Counted from the first letter of the stretch, positions 38,856 to 49,603 are shown. The stretch: 64,000 bases of DNA from an uncultured Gammaproteobacteria bacterium (GCA_913043815.1 CAJWNY010000002.1:17575-81574), one strand, 5' to 3'. Notes: generated by a model not told the origin, from the letters alone. Numbers and translations: made by a program.

Positions 38856-39713
38856 ATGAATCAGTGGCAAATAGGTGGTGTGAAAATCACACGTATTATT
38901 GAAATGGAAACAACCGGCGGTTCGCGTTTTATATTACCTGACGCCACTCGGGAAGCGTGTCAGGCGTTAGAGTGGATGCAGCCTCATTTTATGGATGCGC
39001 AAGGTAATTTGATTATGAGTGTACATGCGCTCGTCATAGATACAGGTCCCCGTCGCATCTTAGTGGACACCTGTATAGGTAATGATAAAGAACGCAACAT
39101 TCCCAACTGGTCGCATTTGCAAACCAACTTTTTGCAAGATTTGGCTGATGCCGGCTATCCACGTGAAAGCATTGATACGGTTTTGTGCACACACCTGCAT
39201 GTAGATCATGTGGGCTGGAATACGATGTTTGTGGACGACAAATGGGTCCCAACCTTTCCCAACGCCCGCTACCTCATTGCAGCGAAAGAATGGGCCTATT
39301 GGGATGCCAATGAAGACGAATCTAAGTACGGCCCAGTGCTAGCTGACTCGGTACGGCCTATAGTGGAAGCTGGGTTGGTTGATCTGGTCAAAGAGGATCA
39401 CAAGCTTTGCGCTGAGGTGCAATTGCAATCAACGCCAGGTCATACGCCCGGCCATGTTAGCGTGCATATCAGCGCAAGTGATAGTGAGGCTTTAATCACC
39501 GGAGACTGCATTCATCACCCCGTGCAAATGACTAAAACCCATTGGTGTTCGTCTGCTGATTTCGACCAAGAACAGGGTCAGAGCACTCGAGAATCATTGC
39601 TTGAGCGCTATGTGGATGAAGATATTTTGATCATTGGAACTCATTTCGCCAGCCCTACCGCTGGGCATGTAAAGCATCATCCTCAGGGAGGCTACTGGCT
39701 GGACGTGGAGTAG
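38856..39713 (+). CDS. Metallo-beta-lactamase fold hydrolase
   Basis: VLCTHLHVDHVGWNT; QSTPGHTPGHVSVHI; EALITGDCIHHPVQ. Confidence 0.92.
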   Translation: MNQWQIGGVKITRIIEMETTGGSRFILPDATREACQALEWMQPHFMDAQGNLIMSVHALVIDTGPRRILVDTCIGNDKERNIPNWSHLQTNFLQDLADAGYPRESIDTVLCTHLHVDHVGWNTMFVDDKWVPTFPNARYLIAAKEWAYWDANEDESKYGPVLADSVRPIVEAGLVDLVKEDHKLCAEVQLQSTPGHTPGHVSVHISASDSEALITGDCIHHPVQMTKTHWCSSADFDQEQGQSTRESLLERYVDEDILIIGTHFASPTAGHVKHHPQGGYWLDVE

Positions 39714-39894
39714 GAAATTGTTGATAGGCTAGATGAATTTTCTAACGAGTTGTTAGTTAAGGTTTGTGCCTATTCACCACAATCTCTCAACCAGGCGTGC
39801 TCTGATTTTTTCCTTATCTCTGTGATGCTGAAGAAGCGTGAAAAGGCAAAAGAAAGGAAAGGGGTGAAAAGACGCTGTAAAATTGGTCTCAGAT

Positions 39895-40857
39895 TCAGTT
39901 AGCTTTTCTTACCTCTTTTTCCAGCTTCTCGACAGTAGTTTGCATTCTATCCCATTGACTAAATAGATAGTCGGTTTGGTCTAGTTTTGGCAGTTGCGCA
40001 AATGGAATACGCCAGAAATGAATTCGCACGTGCTGATTCAACCAACCACCGCTGAGTAAATCATGGATATCGGCAGAGCCCTCAAATCCTGCATGGGCGA
40101 GGAATACTAAGTCTTTGCCTGGATTTGAATCTAACATACCGCTTACACCGCCTAATCTGGGTGGCAGAAGGTCTGGCCAGCGTTCAATTTGGTTCTTTAG
40201 GTGGGGGTGTTTGGCCGCTAATTCTTCATGCTTTTTCCGCGTGAAACGAGTTCCCTCTGGGTAAATCAGTACCGACTGATCAATCGGTGCTTGGCACATC
40301 AATTCAGTCACCTCTTGAATTGCTTTGGCTGAATCGCTTCCAGAACGATCAACGAAAACATTGGGTAATCTGTGGCCGCCGATATCTATGCATGGGAGTA
40401 GACGTAGTTCCTGTTTCAGCACGTAGCGCAGTCCCTCTGCGCGAGCTTGACCAAAAAATAGCAGTGGCAAAACCGTATCTGCCATGCTGGTATGGCGGCA
40501 CAAGACCAATGCGCAATTGCCCGCTATCGCATCTTCGCCAGTTACTTCAATTTTGAGGTTGAATAACCATTTGCCCATTTCAAATAGTGAGCGCGCCCAC
40601 CAAAATTGAACGTCTCGGTCTTTTTGAATACGCTTGTCTATATTTTGGTATCGTACCCAAACCCACGCGAATTTGCTCAGTCCAATCCATTCATAACCAA
40701 TAAAGCCGTAAATAAATGCTACTGCTTGGGGGGTGGTTTTGAATTTGGGTAGAAAACTCATAAGGAACGCTGAGACAAGAACGCATGGCGCTAAGATAAC
40801 TGCGACGATTGTTGCGACAATAAGTACTGAAATGGTGAGCAAACGCCTTGAATACAT
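39895..40857 (-). CDS. Lysophospholipid acyltransferase family protein (PlsC-like)
   Basis: NCALVLCRHTSMADTVLPLLFFG (HX4D), QSVLIYPEGTRFTRKK. Confidence 0.9.
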   Translation of the reverse strand: MYSRRLLTISVLIVATIVAVILAPCVLVSAFLMSFLPKFKTTPQAVAFIYGFIGYEWIGLSKFAWVWVRYQNIDKRIQKDRDVQFWWARSLFEMGKWLFNLKIEVTGEDAIAGNCALVLCRHTSMADTVLPLLFFGQARAEGLRYVLKQELRLLPCIDIGGHRLPNVFVDRSGSDSAKAIQEVTELMCQAPIDQSVLIYPEGTRFTRKKHEELAAKHPHLKNQIERWPDLLPPRLGGVSGMLDSNPGKDLVFLAHAGFEGSADIHDLLSGGWLNQHVRIHFWRIPFAQLPKLDQTDYLFSQWDRMQTTVEKLEKEVRKAN

Positions 40858-40976
40858 TGCATAAATCCTAATTAGAGTAGCTTAGTGAGCAAACATGCAG
40901 CGGGGGGACGAATTGGCGACCTAGGTAGACAGTTTTGACTGTGCGAGTGACTGGATTTCAGAGTCATAATTATAGC

Positions 40977-42371
40977 CTACGCCCTTAGAGTTTGCGCTTT
41001 CATCATTTTAGTCATGCTATCCAATCTGATGCTAAACCATTTCCAACTAACAACACCAAACAGTGCATTGCTTACCAGAGTGGCTGCGAAAATGCCAACA
41101 TAGCCCATTGTGTCGTTGAGCAATGTCGCTAGCGGCACATAGACGACAATCATTCTGGCGAAGGACAATGCAGTGCTTGGAAGAGGTTTGCCCAGTGCAT
41201 TAAAGGATGCGCTGGACATCATAAGCACTCCCCATAAGCCATAACTCCACGGCACCAGCGCTAAATAAAGCCCTGCGACCTTAACCACTTCAGGTTTAGC
41301 ATCGATAAGCCTAGCAACGTCTTCGCCAAAAAAGAAAAGAGGTATGGCAACAATGAAGCCCCAACTCAAGCTGAAAATGTAACTTACGTTTACGCCACTC
41401 CGAACGCGACTAAACTCTCTGGCGCCCCAATTTTGTCCTACGAAGGGACCAATTGATCCAGATAACGCAAAAAGTAGCATGACCGCTAACGCTTCAAGTC
41501 TGCCTGCAACGCCAAAGCCAGCTACCGCATCTTGGCCATAGTCTGCAATCAGAAAAGTAATGTAGGCCGCCGTAAACGGACCTATGAGGTTGGTTGCGAT
41601 TGCTGGGACACCAATGTGCAGTATTCTTTTGGTGGAGGCTAACCAGCCTTTGAAAACGCTTTTAGTTAAAATCATTGAGCCGTGATAAACGTACCAGAGG
41701 GTGACTACGAGAGTTAAAAATCTTGTCAGTGTCATTGCCGTCGCAGCACCGGCTAATTCCATGGCCGGTAGGCCAAACCAGCCGAAGATAAGAAAGGGGT
41801 CAATTATTAAGTTAATCACAGAACCCACCGTCATTATAATGCCGGGGATAGCGGCGCTGCCATTGGCGCGCATAATGCTGCCGCAAATCATACTGGTCGT
41901 GAAGAGCACACTTCCAGGTAGATAAATGTCTAGGTAGCTATGAATGAGTGGAAGCATTTCTGGTTCTGCGCCCATGGCTAGAAACAGTGGGTCAATAATT
42001 AACCAGCACAACGCTGCAATGACCACCATGGCTACAAAGACTAAAATAAGGCTGTGTGTACCTAGCCGTGGGACGTCATTATCGTCACTGATCTTGCCGC
42101 TACCGGTGTTGGAATATTGTTTGCTGCCCACGCTGCGAGCAATGACCGAGGACGTGCCAATACTTATGCCCAAAGCAATGCTCGTGAGGATCATCACCAA
42201 AGGGAACGTGAACGTGATGGCCGCTACATAAGCGGTACCCAACTGCCCGATAAAGCCCATCTCTAGGGTTTGTACCAATATGCTAGATGACACGCCCATC
42301 ATCATGGGAGCAGTTAGCTTGGCTAAAGAGCTTGGAACTTTACCTTGGGTAAGATCATGGTTGGACATCAT
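40977..42371 (-). CDS. MATE family efflux transporter
   Basis: MGFIGQLGTAYVAAITFTFPLVMILTSIALGISIGTSSVIARSVG; polytopic 464-aa MATE pattern. Confidence 0.92.
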   Translation of the reverse strand: MMSNHDLTQGKVPSSLAKLTAPMMMGVSSSILVQTLEMGFIGQLGTAYVAAITFTFPLVMILTSIALGISIGTSSVIARSVGSKQYSNTGSGKISDDNDVPRLGTHSLILVFVAMVVIAALCWLIIDPLFLAMGAEPEMLPLIHSYLDIYLPGSVLFTTSMICGSIMRANGSAAIPGIIMTVGSVINLIIDPFLIFGWFGLPAMELAGAATAMTLTRFLTLVVTLWYVYHGSMILTKSVFKGWLASTKRILHIGVPAIATNLIGPFTAAYITFLIADYGQDAVAGFGVAGRLEALAVMLLFALSGSIGPFVGQNWGAREFSRVRSGVNVSYIFSLSWGFIVAIPLFFFGEDVARLIDAKPEVVKVAGLYLALVPWSYGLWGVLMMSSASFNALGKPLPSTALSFARMIVVYVPLATLLNDTMGYVGIFAATLVSNALFGVVSWKWFSIRLDSMTKMMKAQTLRA

Positions 42372-42512
42372 TTAAAGTATCGCACGGCCGGGCGTCCACG
42401 GGGGGTGAAATAGCAGAGAAATGTTATCGATTTTTTGTTGTTAGGGCGGGGTCCGCCATTCGAACTAGAAGCCAAGATCATTCCTGCGTAACATATCGTC
42501 TCGCAAATTCTC

Positions 42513-43349
42513 ATGGATCAATTTATGACTAGCTCATTTGGCTACACGCCAGCCGTTTTCGTCTCTAACGAGCAACGTCATGAATTCTTACAATTTGCGC
42601 AGCAGGCCGCTCGTTTAGCGGGTTCGATAGTACTACCCTATTTTCGCACCAAAATCAGCGCGCAAAATAAAGTTATAGGTAAGGGCTTTGACCCCGTTAC
42701 CGCAGCGGATCAAGGTGCGGAAGCGGCAATTCGAAAGTCGATTGAAGACACTTATCCTGCACATGGTATTTATGGCGAAGAGTTCGGTCTGAAAAGGGGT
42801 AATGGCCTTACTTGGGTAATAGACCCGATTGATGGCACCCGCGCGTTCATGAGCGGCATGTTGCACTGGGGTATACTGCTAGCGCTATTTGACGGAGAAA
42901 ATCCCATAGTGGGTGTGATGTATCAACCCTATACGGATGAGCTATTTTTTGGCGACGGGGATACAGCCTGGATGGCGCGTGGCGATGTAACCCGACAATT
43001 ACACACCAGCCAATGTGCCAGTATTGAGCAAGCAATTATGACCACTACAGGCACTGCATGGTTCTCTCCCCAGCAATTATTTTGTTACGGCCAACTGCGT
43101 GAAAGTGTGCGGATGCATAAAGTAGGTGGCGATTGCTATATTTTTGGCATGGTTGCCATGGGGCAGATTGATTTTGGCGTAGAAGGTCGCCTGAATGCTT
43201 ACGATATTCAGGCCTTGATCCCCATTATTAGGGGCGCTGGCGGGGTTGTGACCACGTGGAACGGCGAAAACCCTAGTATGGGCGGGGATATCATTGCCTC
43301 CGCGAACATCGAATTACATGAGCAAGCCCTGGTTATTCTGACTGATTAG
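42513..43349 (+). CDS. Inositol monophosphatase family/histidinol-phosphatase (HisN-like)
   Basis: DPVTAADQGAEAAIRKSIEDTYPAHGIYGEEFG; TWVIDPIDGTRAFMSGMLHWGILLAL. Confidence 0.9.
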   Translation: MDQFMTSSFGYTPAVFVSNEQRHEFLQFAQQAARLAGSIVLPYFRTKISAQNKVIGKGFDPVTAADQGAEAAIRKSIEDTYPAHGIYGEEFGLKRGNGLTWVIDPIDGTRAFMSGMLHWGILLALFDGENPIVGVMYQPYTDELFFGDGDTAWMARGDVTRQLHTSQCASIEQAIMTTTGTAWFSPQQLFCYGQLRESVRMHKVGGDCYIFGMVAMGQIDFGVEGRLNAYDIQALIPIIRGAGGVVTTWNGENPSMGGDIIASANIELHEQALVILTD

Positions 43350-43464
43350 AATTTGGAGTAATTCCAACTTAGGGGTAACGCTTACGTGGACAAAGAGGTA
43401 GTGGCTTTATCAACTTCCGGTAATTCGATCTAGATCTGGGGTAGGTGGGTAAGCTCGGTACACC

Positions 43465-44055
43465 TTATTTTGGAGTTTGTTGCTCAACCAACTCTTTTAG
43501 AATAGCCACCAACAACTCTTGTTCCGCGGCTTTTACTCGTTCTTCCAGCGCTCGGGCATCATCCTTTGGGTTAACTGCGACTTTTACTTGAGCCAAAATC
43601 GGTCCAGTGTCGTAATCGGTGTCAACAAAGTGCACGCTTGCACCACTCTCAACTTCTCCTGCGGCAATTACTGCTTCGTGCACTTTGCGTCCAAAATAAC
43701 CCTGGCCTCCAAATTTTGGCAGCAGCGCTGGGTGGGTATTAAGTATTTTGCCGCGGAACGCGGTCAGGGTTTGCGAGCCGAGTTTTTTCATATAACCAAG
43801 TAATAAGATTAAATCAATTTGTTGGTCCTGGCATGTCTTGAGCATCGCGCGGTCTGCGCCATCATCATCGCCATGGGTTTTGGAACTAATATGTTGGCTC
43901 ATCACGTTTGCTAGGACTGCACGGCGCAGGGCGCCAGATGAACTGTTATTACTGATTATCAATGCCACGGTGGCATCAATTGTCTTCGTTTTACAGGCAT
44001 CAATAACCGCCTGGAGAGTACTGCCTTCATGAGATGCTAAGACTGCTATCCGCAT
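43465..44055 (-). CDS. Phosphoribosylglycinamide formyltransferase-like (PurN family)
   Basis: KILNTHPALLPKFGGQGYFGRKVHEAVIAAGEVESGASVHFVDTDYDTGPILAQ. Confidence 0.85.
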   Translation of the reverse strand: MRIAVLASHEGSTLQAVIDACKTKTIDATVALIISNNSSSGALRRAVLANVMSQHISSKTHGDDDGADRAMLKTCQDQQIDLILLLGYMKKLGSQTLTAFRGKILNTHPALLPKFGGQGYFGRKVHEAVIAAGEVESGASVHFVDTDYDTGPILAQVKVAVNPKDDARALEERVKAAEQELLVAILKELVEQQTPK

Positions 44056-44057
44056 AT

Positions 44058-44825
44058 TTATTCGGCGATCCTGAAAATGGCCGTATGTAGAATATCGGCG
44101 GCCAGCTCTTCACCTCGCCAGTAAGTAATATGTAGGGTGATAAATTGATGGCTTTTACGCTCGAATTTTTCTTTCACCACAGTCTTGCTGGTAATTTCAT
44201 CTCCTACCTTCAATGCAGTCCTGTGGTTAGTTATTGAACTGGCGTGAATCCATGCCGGCATTTCATATTCTTCCATTAGGCAATAGTTAGCCAACGATAA
44301 AAGGTAGTGGGGATGGATATATCTTTTGTACAACGGGTCATGGTCGCTTATTTCCTCGCAATAGCGATTGTTTTCAGATTCACTCAGTGTCCAAATTTTC
44401 TCAACAAAGACTTCATCAGGTACCACGTTTCCCCAATTAATCTCGACTTTTGGCGTTGCTTTGGCCGGGCCGCTTAAGCCGATGTCCGCAGGCATTGTTT
44501 GCATCGGCCCTGCGATAATTTCTGCTAACAGCAATTCATCTTGGTTGTGGCAGGTAACCCTATATTGATTATCAGCGTCCTCACCCAGAATGATAGTCAG
44601 TTCATCTCCATCATAGGCTGGCTTAAGTAGCCGCAGAGCCATTCTACTCTGACCTAACCATTCGCTGCCAAATTTCGCTACCAGCGGCTGCACTAGGTGG
44701 CCATAAACGGCCACGCCCGGAACCAATGCGCCTTTAAATCCGTGGCTTTGAGCGACGGCATTGCTATGCATGCGATTTTCGCTTGCGGTGCTGAAGTTGC
44801 GTGCTGTGACTTTGTAAGCGGACAT
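44058..44825 (-). CDS. MaoC-like hot-dog fold protein
   Basis: NRMHSNAVAQSHGFKGALVPGVAVYGHLVQPLVAKFG..., followed by a second hot-dog-like half. Confidence 0.65.
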   Translation of the reverse strand: MSAYKVTARNFSTASENRMHSNAVAQSHGFKGALVPGVAVYGHLVQPLVAKFGSEWLGQSRMALRLLKPAYDGDELTIILGEDADNQYRVTCHNQDELLLAEIIAGPMQTMPADIGLSGPAKATPKVEINWGNVVPDEVFVEKIWTLSESENNRYCEEISDHDPLYKRYIHPHYLLSLANYCLMEEYEMPAWIHASSITNHRTALKVGDEITSKTVVKEKFERKSHQFITLHITYWRGEELAADILHTAIFRIAE

Positions 44826-44966
44826 ATCGATTTCCTTAGAACTAGGTGCAAAATGTAGAGTGCTTATTGTCGCTGGAATTTGACGTGCTGCCTATGCTCG
44901 AGAGAAATTAACTAATATTCATTGCTGGTTTGACGGCCTAGTGTCAGCCAGTTGCTAACCACCTTT

Positions 44967-46316
44967 TTATCCGTAGGCCTGGGCGGGTAACCAAGTGACT
45001 ACACTTTGCCAGTTGAAGATGATCAACATGCCTAAAACTTGCAGCGCGATAAAAGGCACTACACCCTTGTAAATAGTGGTGACATTTATGCCCTCAGGCG
45101 CTACACCCTTGAGATAAAAAATGGCGAAGCCTACTGGCGGTGTCAAAAAACTCGTTTGTAGACATACAGCGAAAAGAATAGTGAACCAAATAGGGTCAAA
45201 GCCCAGACCAATGACCACTGGTGAAACCAGTGGTAGAACAATCAGGGTTAACTCTATCCAGTCTAGGAAGAAGCCTAGTAAAAATGTCGCAAACAAAATA
45301 CAAATCATAATTCCTGTGGGCTCAAAAGGTAGATTAAGTAGCACTCCCTCTATTAACTCGTCGCCGCCAAGTCCCCTTAAGACTAGTGAAAAAGCTGTGG
45401 CGCCCAGCAATACAGCAAAGATGTAAGCGGTAGTTTTCGTAGTTTCAGACAGCACCTCACGGATTACTATTTTTGACATCTGTCCTTTCATTACCGCTAA
45501 CAGCAGCGCACCAGCGGCGCCGACACCTGCGGCCTCGGTGGGTGTTGCAAGCCCAAAGAAAATGCTGCCCAGCACTGCCAAAATAAGAAACGCCGGTGGC
45601 AGTATGGCTAGGAATAAATCTTTAACCGCCTGCCAATCAAAGGGTTGAGTTGGTGCCGCAGGGGCTTTTTCTGGTGACAGCCAACCCACGAGTAAAATAT
45701 AGAGAATATACAGCCCGCCCAGTAGCGCGCCGGGAAACACCGCGCCAAGGAATAAGTCACCCACACTCATAGACATTCGATCGGCCATAAGTACCAACAT
45801 AATGCTGGGTGGAATAAGTATACCCAAGGTGCCGACCGCGCAGACCGTGCCAGCGGCAAAAGATTTGTCGTAACCCTGCTGCATCATTACCGGTAGGCCT
45901 AGCAGAGCGAGCAGTACAACTGACGCGCCAATAATGCCAGTGGTAGCTGCTAATAAAAGACCAATCACAGTCACCGTAATGGCAAGACCGCCGCGAAGTC
46001 CGCCAAACAAGCGGGCAAAACTAATCATCAGTTGGTTGGCAATACCGGAGCGATCAAGTAGCAGGCCCATGAGAATAAACATGGGTAAGGCCACCATGAC
46101 CCAGTTTTCCATGACATTCCATATGCGGTCCACGGTGAGCGATGTGTAATTCCAATCCATGTCTATGGCCAAATTGAAGTCTGCTTCAAGGACAACGGCT
46201 AGTGCGCTGAAGAGAATTGCCAAACCACCTAGCAGCCAAGCCACTGGGAAACCGGTGAAGACTAAAGCGATGAAACTCACAAACATCATCACTGCAAGAA
46301 CCTCATTAGCGGCCAT
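44967..46316 (-). CDS. TRAP transporter large permease (DctM)
   Basis: FVSFIALVFTGFPVAWLLGGLAILF; FAAGTVCAVGTLGILIPPSIMLVL; TSFLTPPVGFAIFYLKGVAP. Confidence 0.95.
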   Translation of the reverse strand: MAANEVLAVMMFVSFIALVFTGFPVAWLLGGLAILFSALAVVLEADFNLAIDMDWNYTSLTVDRIWNVMENWVMVALPMFILMGLLLDRSGIANQLMISFARLFGGLRGGLAITVTVIGLLLAATTGIIGASVVLLALLGLPVMMQQGYDKSFAAGTVCAVGTLGILIPPSIMLVLMADRMSMSVGDLFLGAVFPGALLGGLYILYILLVGWLSPEKAPAAPTQPFDWQAVKDLFLAILPPAFLILAVLGSIFFGLATPTEAAGVGAAGALLLAVMKGQMSKIVIREVLSETTKTTAYIFAVLLGATAFSLVLRGLGGDELIEGVLLNLPFEPTGIMICILFATFLLGFFLDWIELTLIVLPLVSPVVIGLGFDPIWFTILFAVCLQTSFLTPPVGFAIFYLKGVAPEGINVTTIYKGVVPFIALQVLGMLIIFNWQSVVTWLPAQAYG

Positions 46317-46935
46317 GTGTAAACTCAGCTTGTGAGTTGCTTATTGTTAATTGTGGCGCTGTACTTTTAAGGTTTTTTTGACCCAGTTCGGCAGCGTACT
46401 CACTATCGCATTCGTTATAATCGATAAAGAGGAAGTACCACACCCTTATCAGCCGTGCTAAAACGGTCAAAAGTAGTAATGCAAAGCCTAGGGGAAGCAT
46501 TGCCTTAATGGCCCATCGATAAGGCAGGCCGCCTGGTGAAGGCGATACTTCGCCGACTAAATAAGATGACGATACGAATTGCACACTGTAAATCAGGATT
46601 AGGGCGATAAAGGGCACGAGAAACAGTAGAATGCCATACAGTTCAATCCATGCTCGCAGTTGCGGACTGAAACGTTCATGAAAAACGTCTACGCGAATGT
46701 GCGCATCTGCCTGATAGGCGTAGCTCATACCCAGTAAAAAGCCAACGGAATATAGATGCCACTGCAGTTCCTCTAATTCTATCCGGCCTTCACTGAATAA
46801 ATAGCGCAAAAGCACATTGATAACGATTACAGCTAAAAGCACTAACCAGATATAGGAAAGGGCGTGGCCAATGCGTTGGACAAAATTGTCGATGCGCTCT
46901 GAAAGGCGTGTATGTGGCAGTGTGTCGGCACGCAT
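46306..46935 (-). CDS. TRAP transporter small permease (DctQ)
   Basis: IGHALSYIWLVLLAVIVINVLLRYLF...ELQWHLYSVGFLLGMSYAYQADAHIRVDV; overlaps the DctM start. Confidence 0.92.
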   Translation of the reverse strand: MRADTLPHTRLSERIDNFVQRIGHALSYIWLVLLAVIVINVLLRYLFSEGRIELEELQWHLYSVGFLLGMSYAYQADAHIRVDVFHERFSPQLRAWIELYGILLFLVPFIALILIYSVQFVSSSYLVGEVSPSPGGLPYRWAIKAMLPLGFALLLLTVLARLIRVWYFLFIDYNECDSEYAAELGQKNLKSTAPQLTISNSQAEFTHGR

Positions 46936-48053
46936 TAAAAGTCTCTAGGCAGATAAGCGCGAGATTTCCATTCAGCGTAGCTTTTACGGAAGGCCCGTTG
47001 GGAGGCTAGAATTTCTGCAAAATCGTCATCTTTAGCAGCCTCTTCGTCGAGGATTTCATTCGCCACCCGATTTAATTCTCGTAATAAAGGCTCAGGTAAA
47101 ATCTCTGCAGAAACGCCAATATCCGGAAAACCTGCTATTACATCGCCCTGCAATGCTTCCGCTTGGGCTAAGTTGCGGGTTACTGCTGCTGTGCAGCCCA
47201 GTTCGATGAGCGTCTGGTCAGCGGTGGAAAGTTGCTGCCATATTTTTAAGTTGACTACCAAATGCGACGCGGTGAAGGGTTGATGCCAGCCGGGATAATA
47301 ATTGAATTTTGCGACCCTGTTAAAACCTAATGATTGATCAACGATAGGCAGGGCAAATTCTGTTGCATCAATTGCCCCTTTCTCTAAAGCCTGAAATATT
47401 TCGCCACCGGGAATCATGGTGACGCTGGCGCCTAGGCGTTCGATGACCTTACCGCCGAGGCCGGCAAAGCGAATTTTTAGGCCCTGAACATCCTCCAACG
47501 TTTTAATTCTTTCCCTGAACCAGCCAGCGGTTTCGGGGCCCGTCATACCGCAGTAGAGGGGCATTAAGTTATGTGCTTCGTAAAGATTCTCTGTGAGTAC
47601 GCGCCCGCCTGCTTCATACCACCAAGCGCTGTATTCCCAAGGCTCCATGCCAAAGGGTACAGCTGAAATAAGTGGCGAAGATGGGATTTTGCCTTGGTCG
47701 TAACCCAGCCAGGTATAGCCTGCTGGCACCTTGCCATCTCGAACTGCATCCGTAATAGCAAAGGCTGGTGCAATTTCCCCTGGGTCGAATAAGTTAAATC
47801 TGATGGCGCCGTTGCTGGATTTGTCGATCATGTTTGCAAGGTATACAGGGTTCTCGCCCAAAACAGGCATGGTCCTTGGAAAAACAATAGGCACTCGCCA
47901 GTTGAGCCGGATTTGGGCTGCTTCACTCTTATCAGCTGTGTTCACTGCGGGTGGGTTAACTGGCCTCACGGCCAAGGTGGCGAACATGCCTAAGACAAAG
48001 GCGCTGATTACTGCTGTAAGCGCAGCTTTATTTGGAATTGATTTGCGCGCCAT
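46935..48053 (-). CDS. TRAP transporter substrate-binding protein (DctP)
   Basis: VYLANMIDKSSNGAIRFNLFDPGEIAPAF; IRFAGLGGKVIERLGASVTMIPGGEIFQALEKGAIDATEF. Confidence 0.93.
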   Translation of the reverse strand: MARKSIPNKAALTAVISAFVLGMFATLAVRPVNPPAVNTADKSEAAQIRLNWRVPIVFPRTMPVLGENPVYLANMIDKSSNGAIRFNLFDPGEIAPAFAITDAVRDGKVPAGYTWLGYDQGKIPSSPLISAVPFGMEPWEYSAWWYEAGGRVLTENLYEAHNLMPLYCGMTGPETAGWFRERIKTLEDVQGLKIRFAGLGGKVIERLGASVTMIPGGEIFQALEKGAIDATEFALPIVDQSLGFNRVAKFNYYPGWHQPFTASHLVVNLKIWQQLSTADQTLIELGCTAAVTRNLAQAEALQGDVIAGFPDIGVSAEILPEPLLRELNRVANEILDEEAAKDDDFAEILASQRAFRKSYAEWKSRAYLPRDF

Positions 48054-48464
48054 ATTCTTTGTCTACCTTTTGCGGTCTATTACTCGGATTCGTTAGATAG
48101 ACCTAATTGCTCGTTGTCTTGAGAACAGCAGATTGTGGTGAGCCTAGTCCACTGATGCAAGGATCGTTATCGATTAATGGTCTGTTTGTCTGCGCTCGGG
48201 CTGCTGATTTTTTCCAGTCGGCTATTTGAAATGTGGGTAAATGAGCAGCGTTTCCCGCATTTTTAATAAATTCTTAAATGGAATGTATTGCTTGTGAGTT
48301 ATTCCATTTTATTCACTTGGTTGTGCTGGTAGATTTCTCTTCAACATTGGGTGTAGCGTGATCGTCCCAAGTGGCGGTCGTACGTCAGCCTCGGCGAGGA
48401 GCATTGTAAAGTAAATGCAGGACGCACTTCGATATATAGTTGTTAATCAAATTTAGGGGGCTTT

Positions 48465-49601
48465 ATGCAAGTTGGGGTGCCGAAGGAAACTTGGCCGGGG
48501 GAGGTGCGATGTGCACTGGTGCCGGCTAATGCTAGCAAATTAATTAAACTCGGCTTTACCATAAGTATGGAAACCGGCGCTGGTGCGGAATCTGGTTTCA
48601 GTGATGAGTTGTTCACGGACGCTGGTGTGACCATTGGCAAGCGTGAAGACGTAATTGCTGGAGCAGACTTGCTTATCTGTGTACGAAAGCCAGATGCAGG
48701 CGAAGTAAGCATGCTGAAGTCCGGCGCAATCACCATAAGCTTCTTAGACCCTTATAACGAGAAGACTCTCGTAGAGACCCTTGCAGCCCAGGGTGCTACA
48801 GCCATCTCCATGGAAATGGTGCCTCGTAGCACTCGAGCGCAAAAAATGGATGCTTTGTCCTCACAAGCTAACCTTGCCGGTTATGTAACCGTCATCCAGG
48901 CGGCCTTCCATTCACCCAAGATCATGCCGATGATGATGACCCCTTCAGGAACCATCAGACCAGCGCGAGTATTTGTAATTGGCGCGGGCGTTGCGGGCCT
49001 GCAAGCAATTGCCACCGCCAAGCGGTTAGGTGCCCGGGTTGAAGCTTTTGATACGCGTCCAGTGGTTGCCGAACAAGTCCAGTCATTGGGCGCCAAGTTT
49101 GTTGAAATAGACTTGGGCGACACAGGGCAAACAGATCAGGGCTACGCTAATGCGCTGACGCCTGAGCAAATGGCTCTGCAACGAGAAGGGCAAAAGCAAA
49201 TTATCAGTCAGTCGGACGTCGTGATTACTACGGCACAGTTGTTTGGCCGCCCAGCACCACAGTTGATCGACCGCGATATGATAGAGTCTATGCAACCTGG
49301 CAGCGTGATTGTTGACATGGCAGTGGAGACTGGCGGCAACGTTGAAGGTTCGGTGCTGAACGAAGTCGTTGAAATAAACGGCGTAAAAATTATTGGCCAA
49401 GGCAACCTGCCAGGCGAGGTGGCTCGCAATGCCAGTGAAATGTACTCCAATAACCTAGTGAACCTTATACAAGAATTTTGGGACGAAGAAGCCAAAAAGC
49501 TCAACTTGGATCCTGAAGACGAAATCGTTCAAAGCAGTGTCATTACTCGTGATGGCGCTGTGGTTAACGAGACTATCAAAAACATTTATAGCGGAGCGTA
49601 G
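48465..49601 (+). CDS. pntAA: NAD(P) transhydrogenase subunit alpha part 1
   Basis: GVPKETWPGEVRCALVPANASKLIKLGF; VIGAGVAGLQAIATAKRLGARVEAFDTRPVVAEQVQSLGAKFV. Confidence 0.95.
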   Translation: MQVGVPKETWPGEVRCALVPANASKLIKLGFTISMETGAGAESGFSDELFTDAGVTIGKREDVIAGADLLICVRKPDAGEVSMLKSGAITISFLDPYNEKTLVETLAAQGATAISMEMVPRSTRAQKMDALSSQANLAGYVTVIQAAFHSPKIMPMMMTPSGTIRPARVFVIGAGVAGLQAIATAKRLGARVEAFDTRPVVAEQVQSLGAKFVEIDLGDTGQTDQGYANALTPEQMALQREGQKQIISQSDVVITTAQLFGRPAPQLIDRDMIESMQPGSVIVDMAVETGGNVEGSVLNEVVEINGVKIIGQGNLPGEVARNASEMYSNNLVNLIQEFWDEEAKKLNLDPEDEIVQSSVITRDGAVVNETIKNIYSGA

Positions 49602-49603
49602 TC

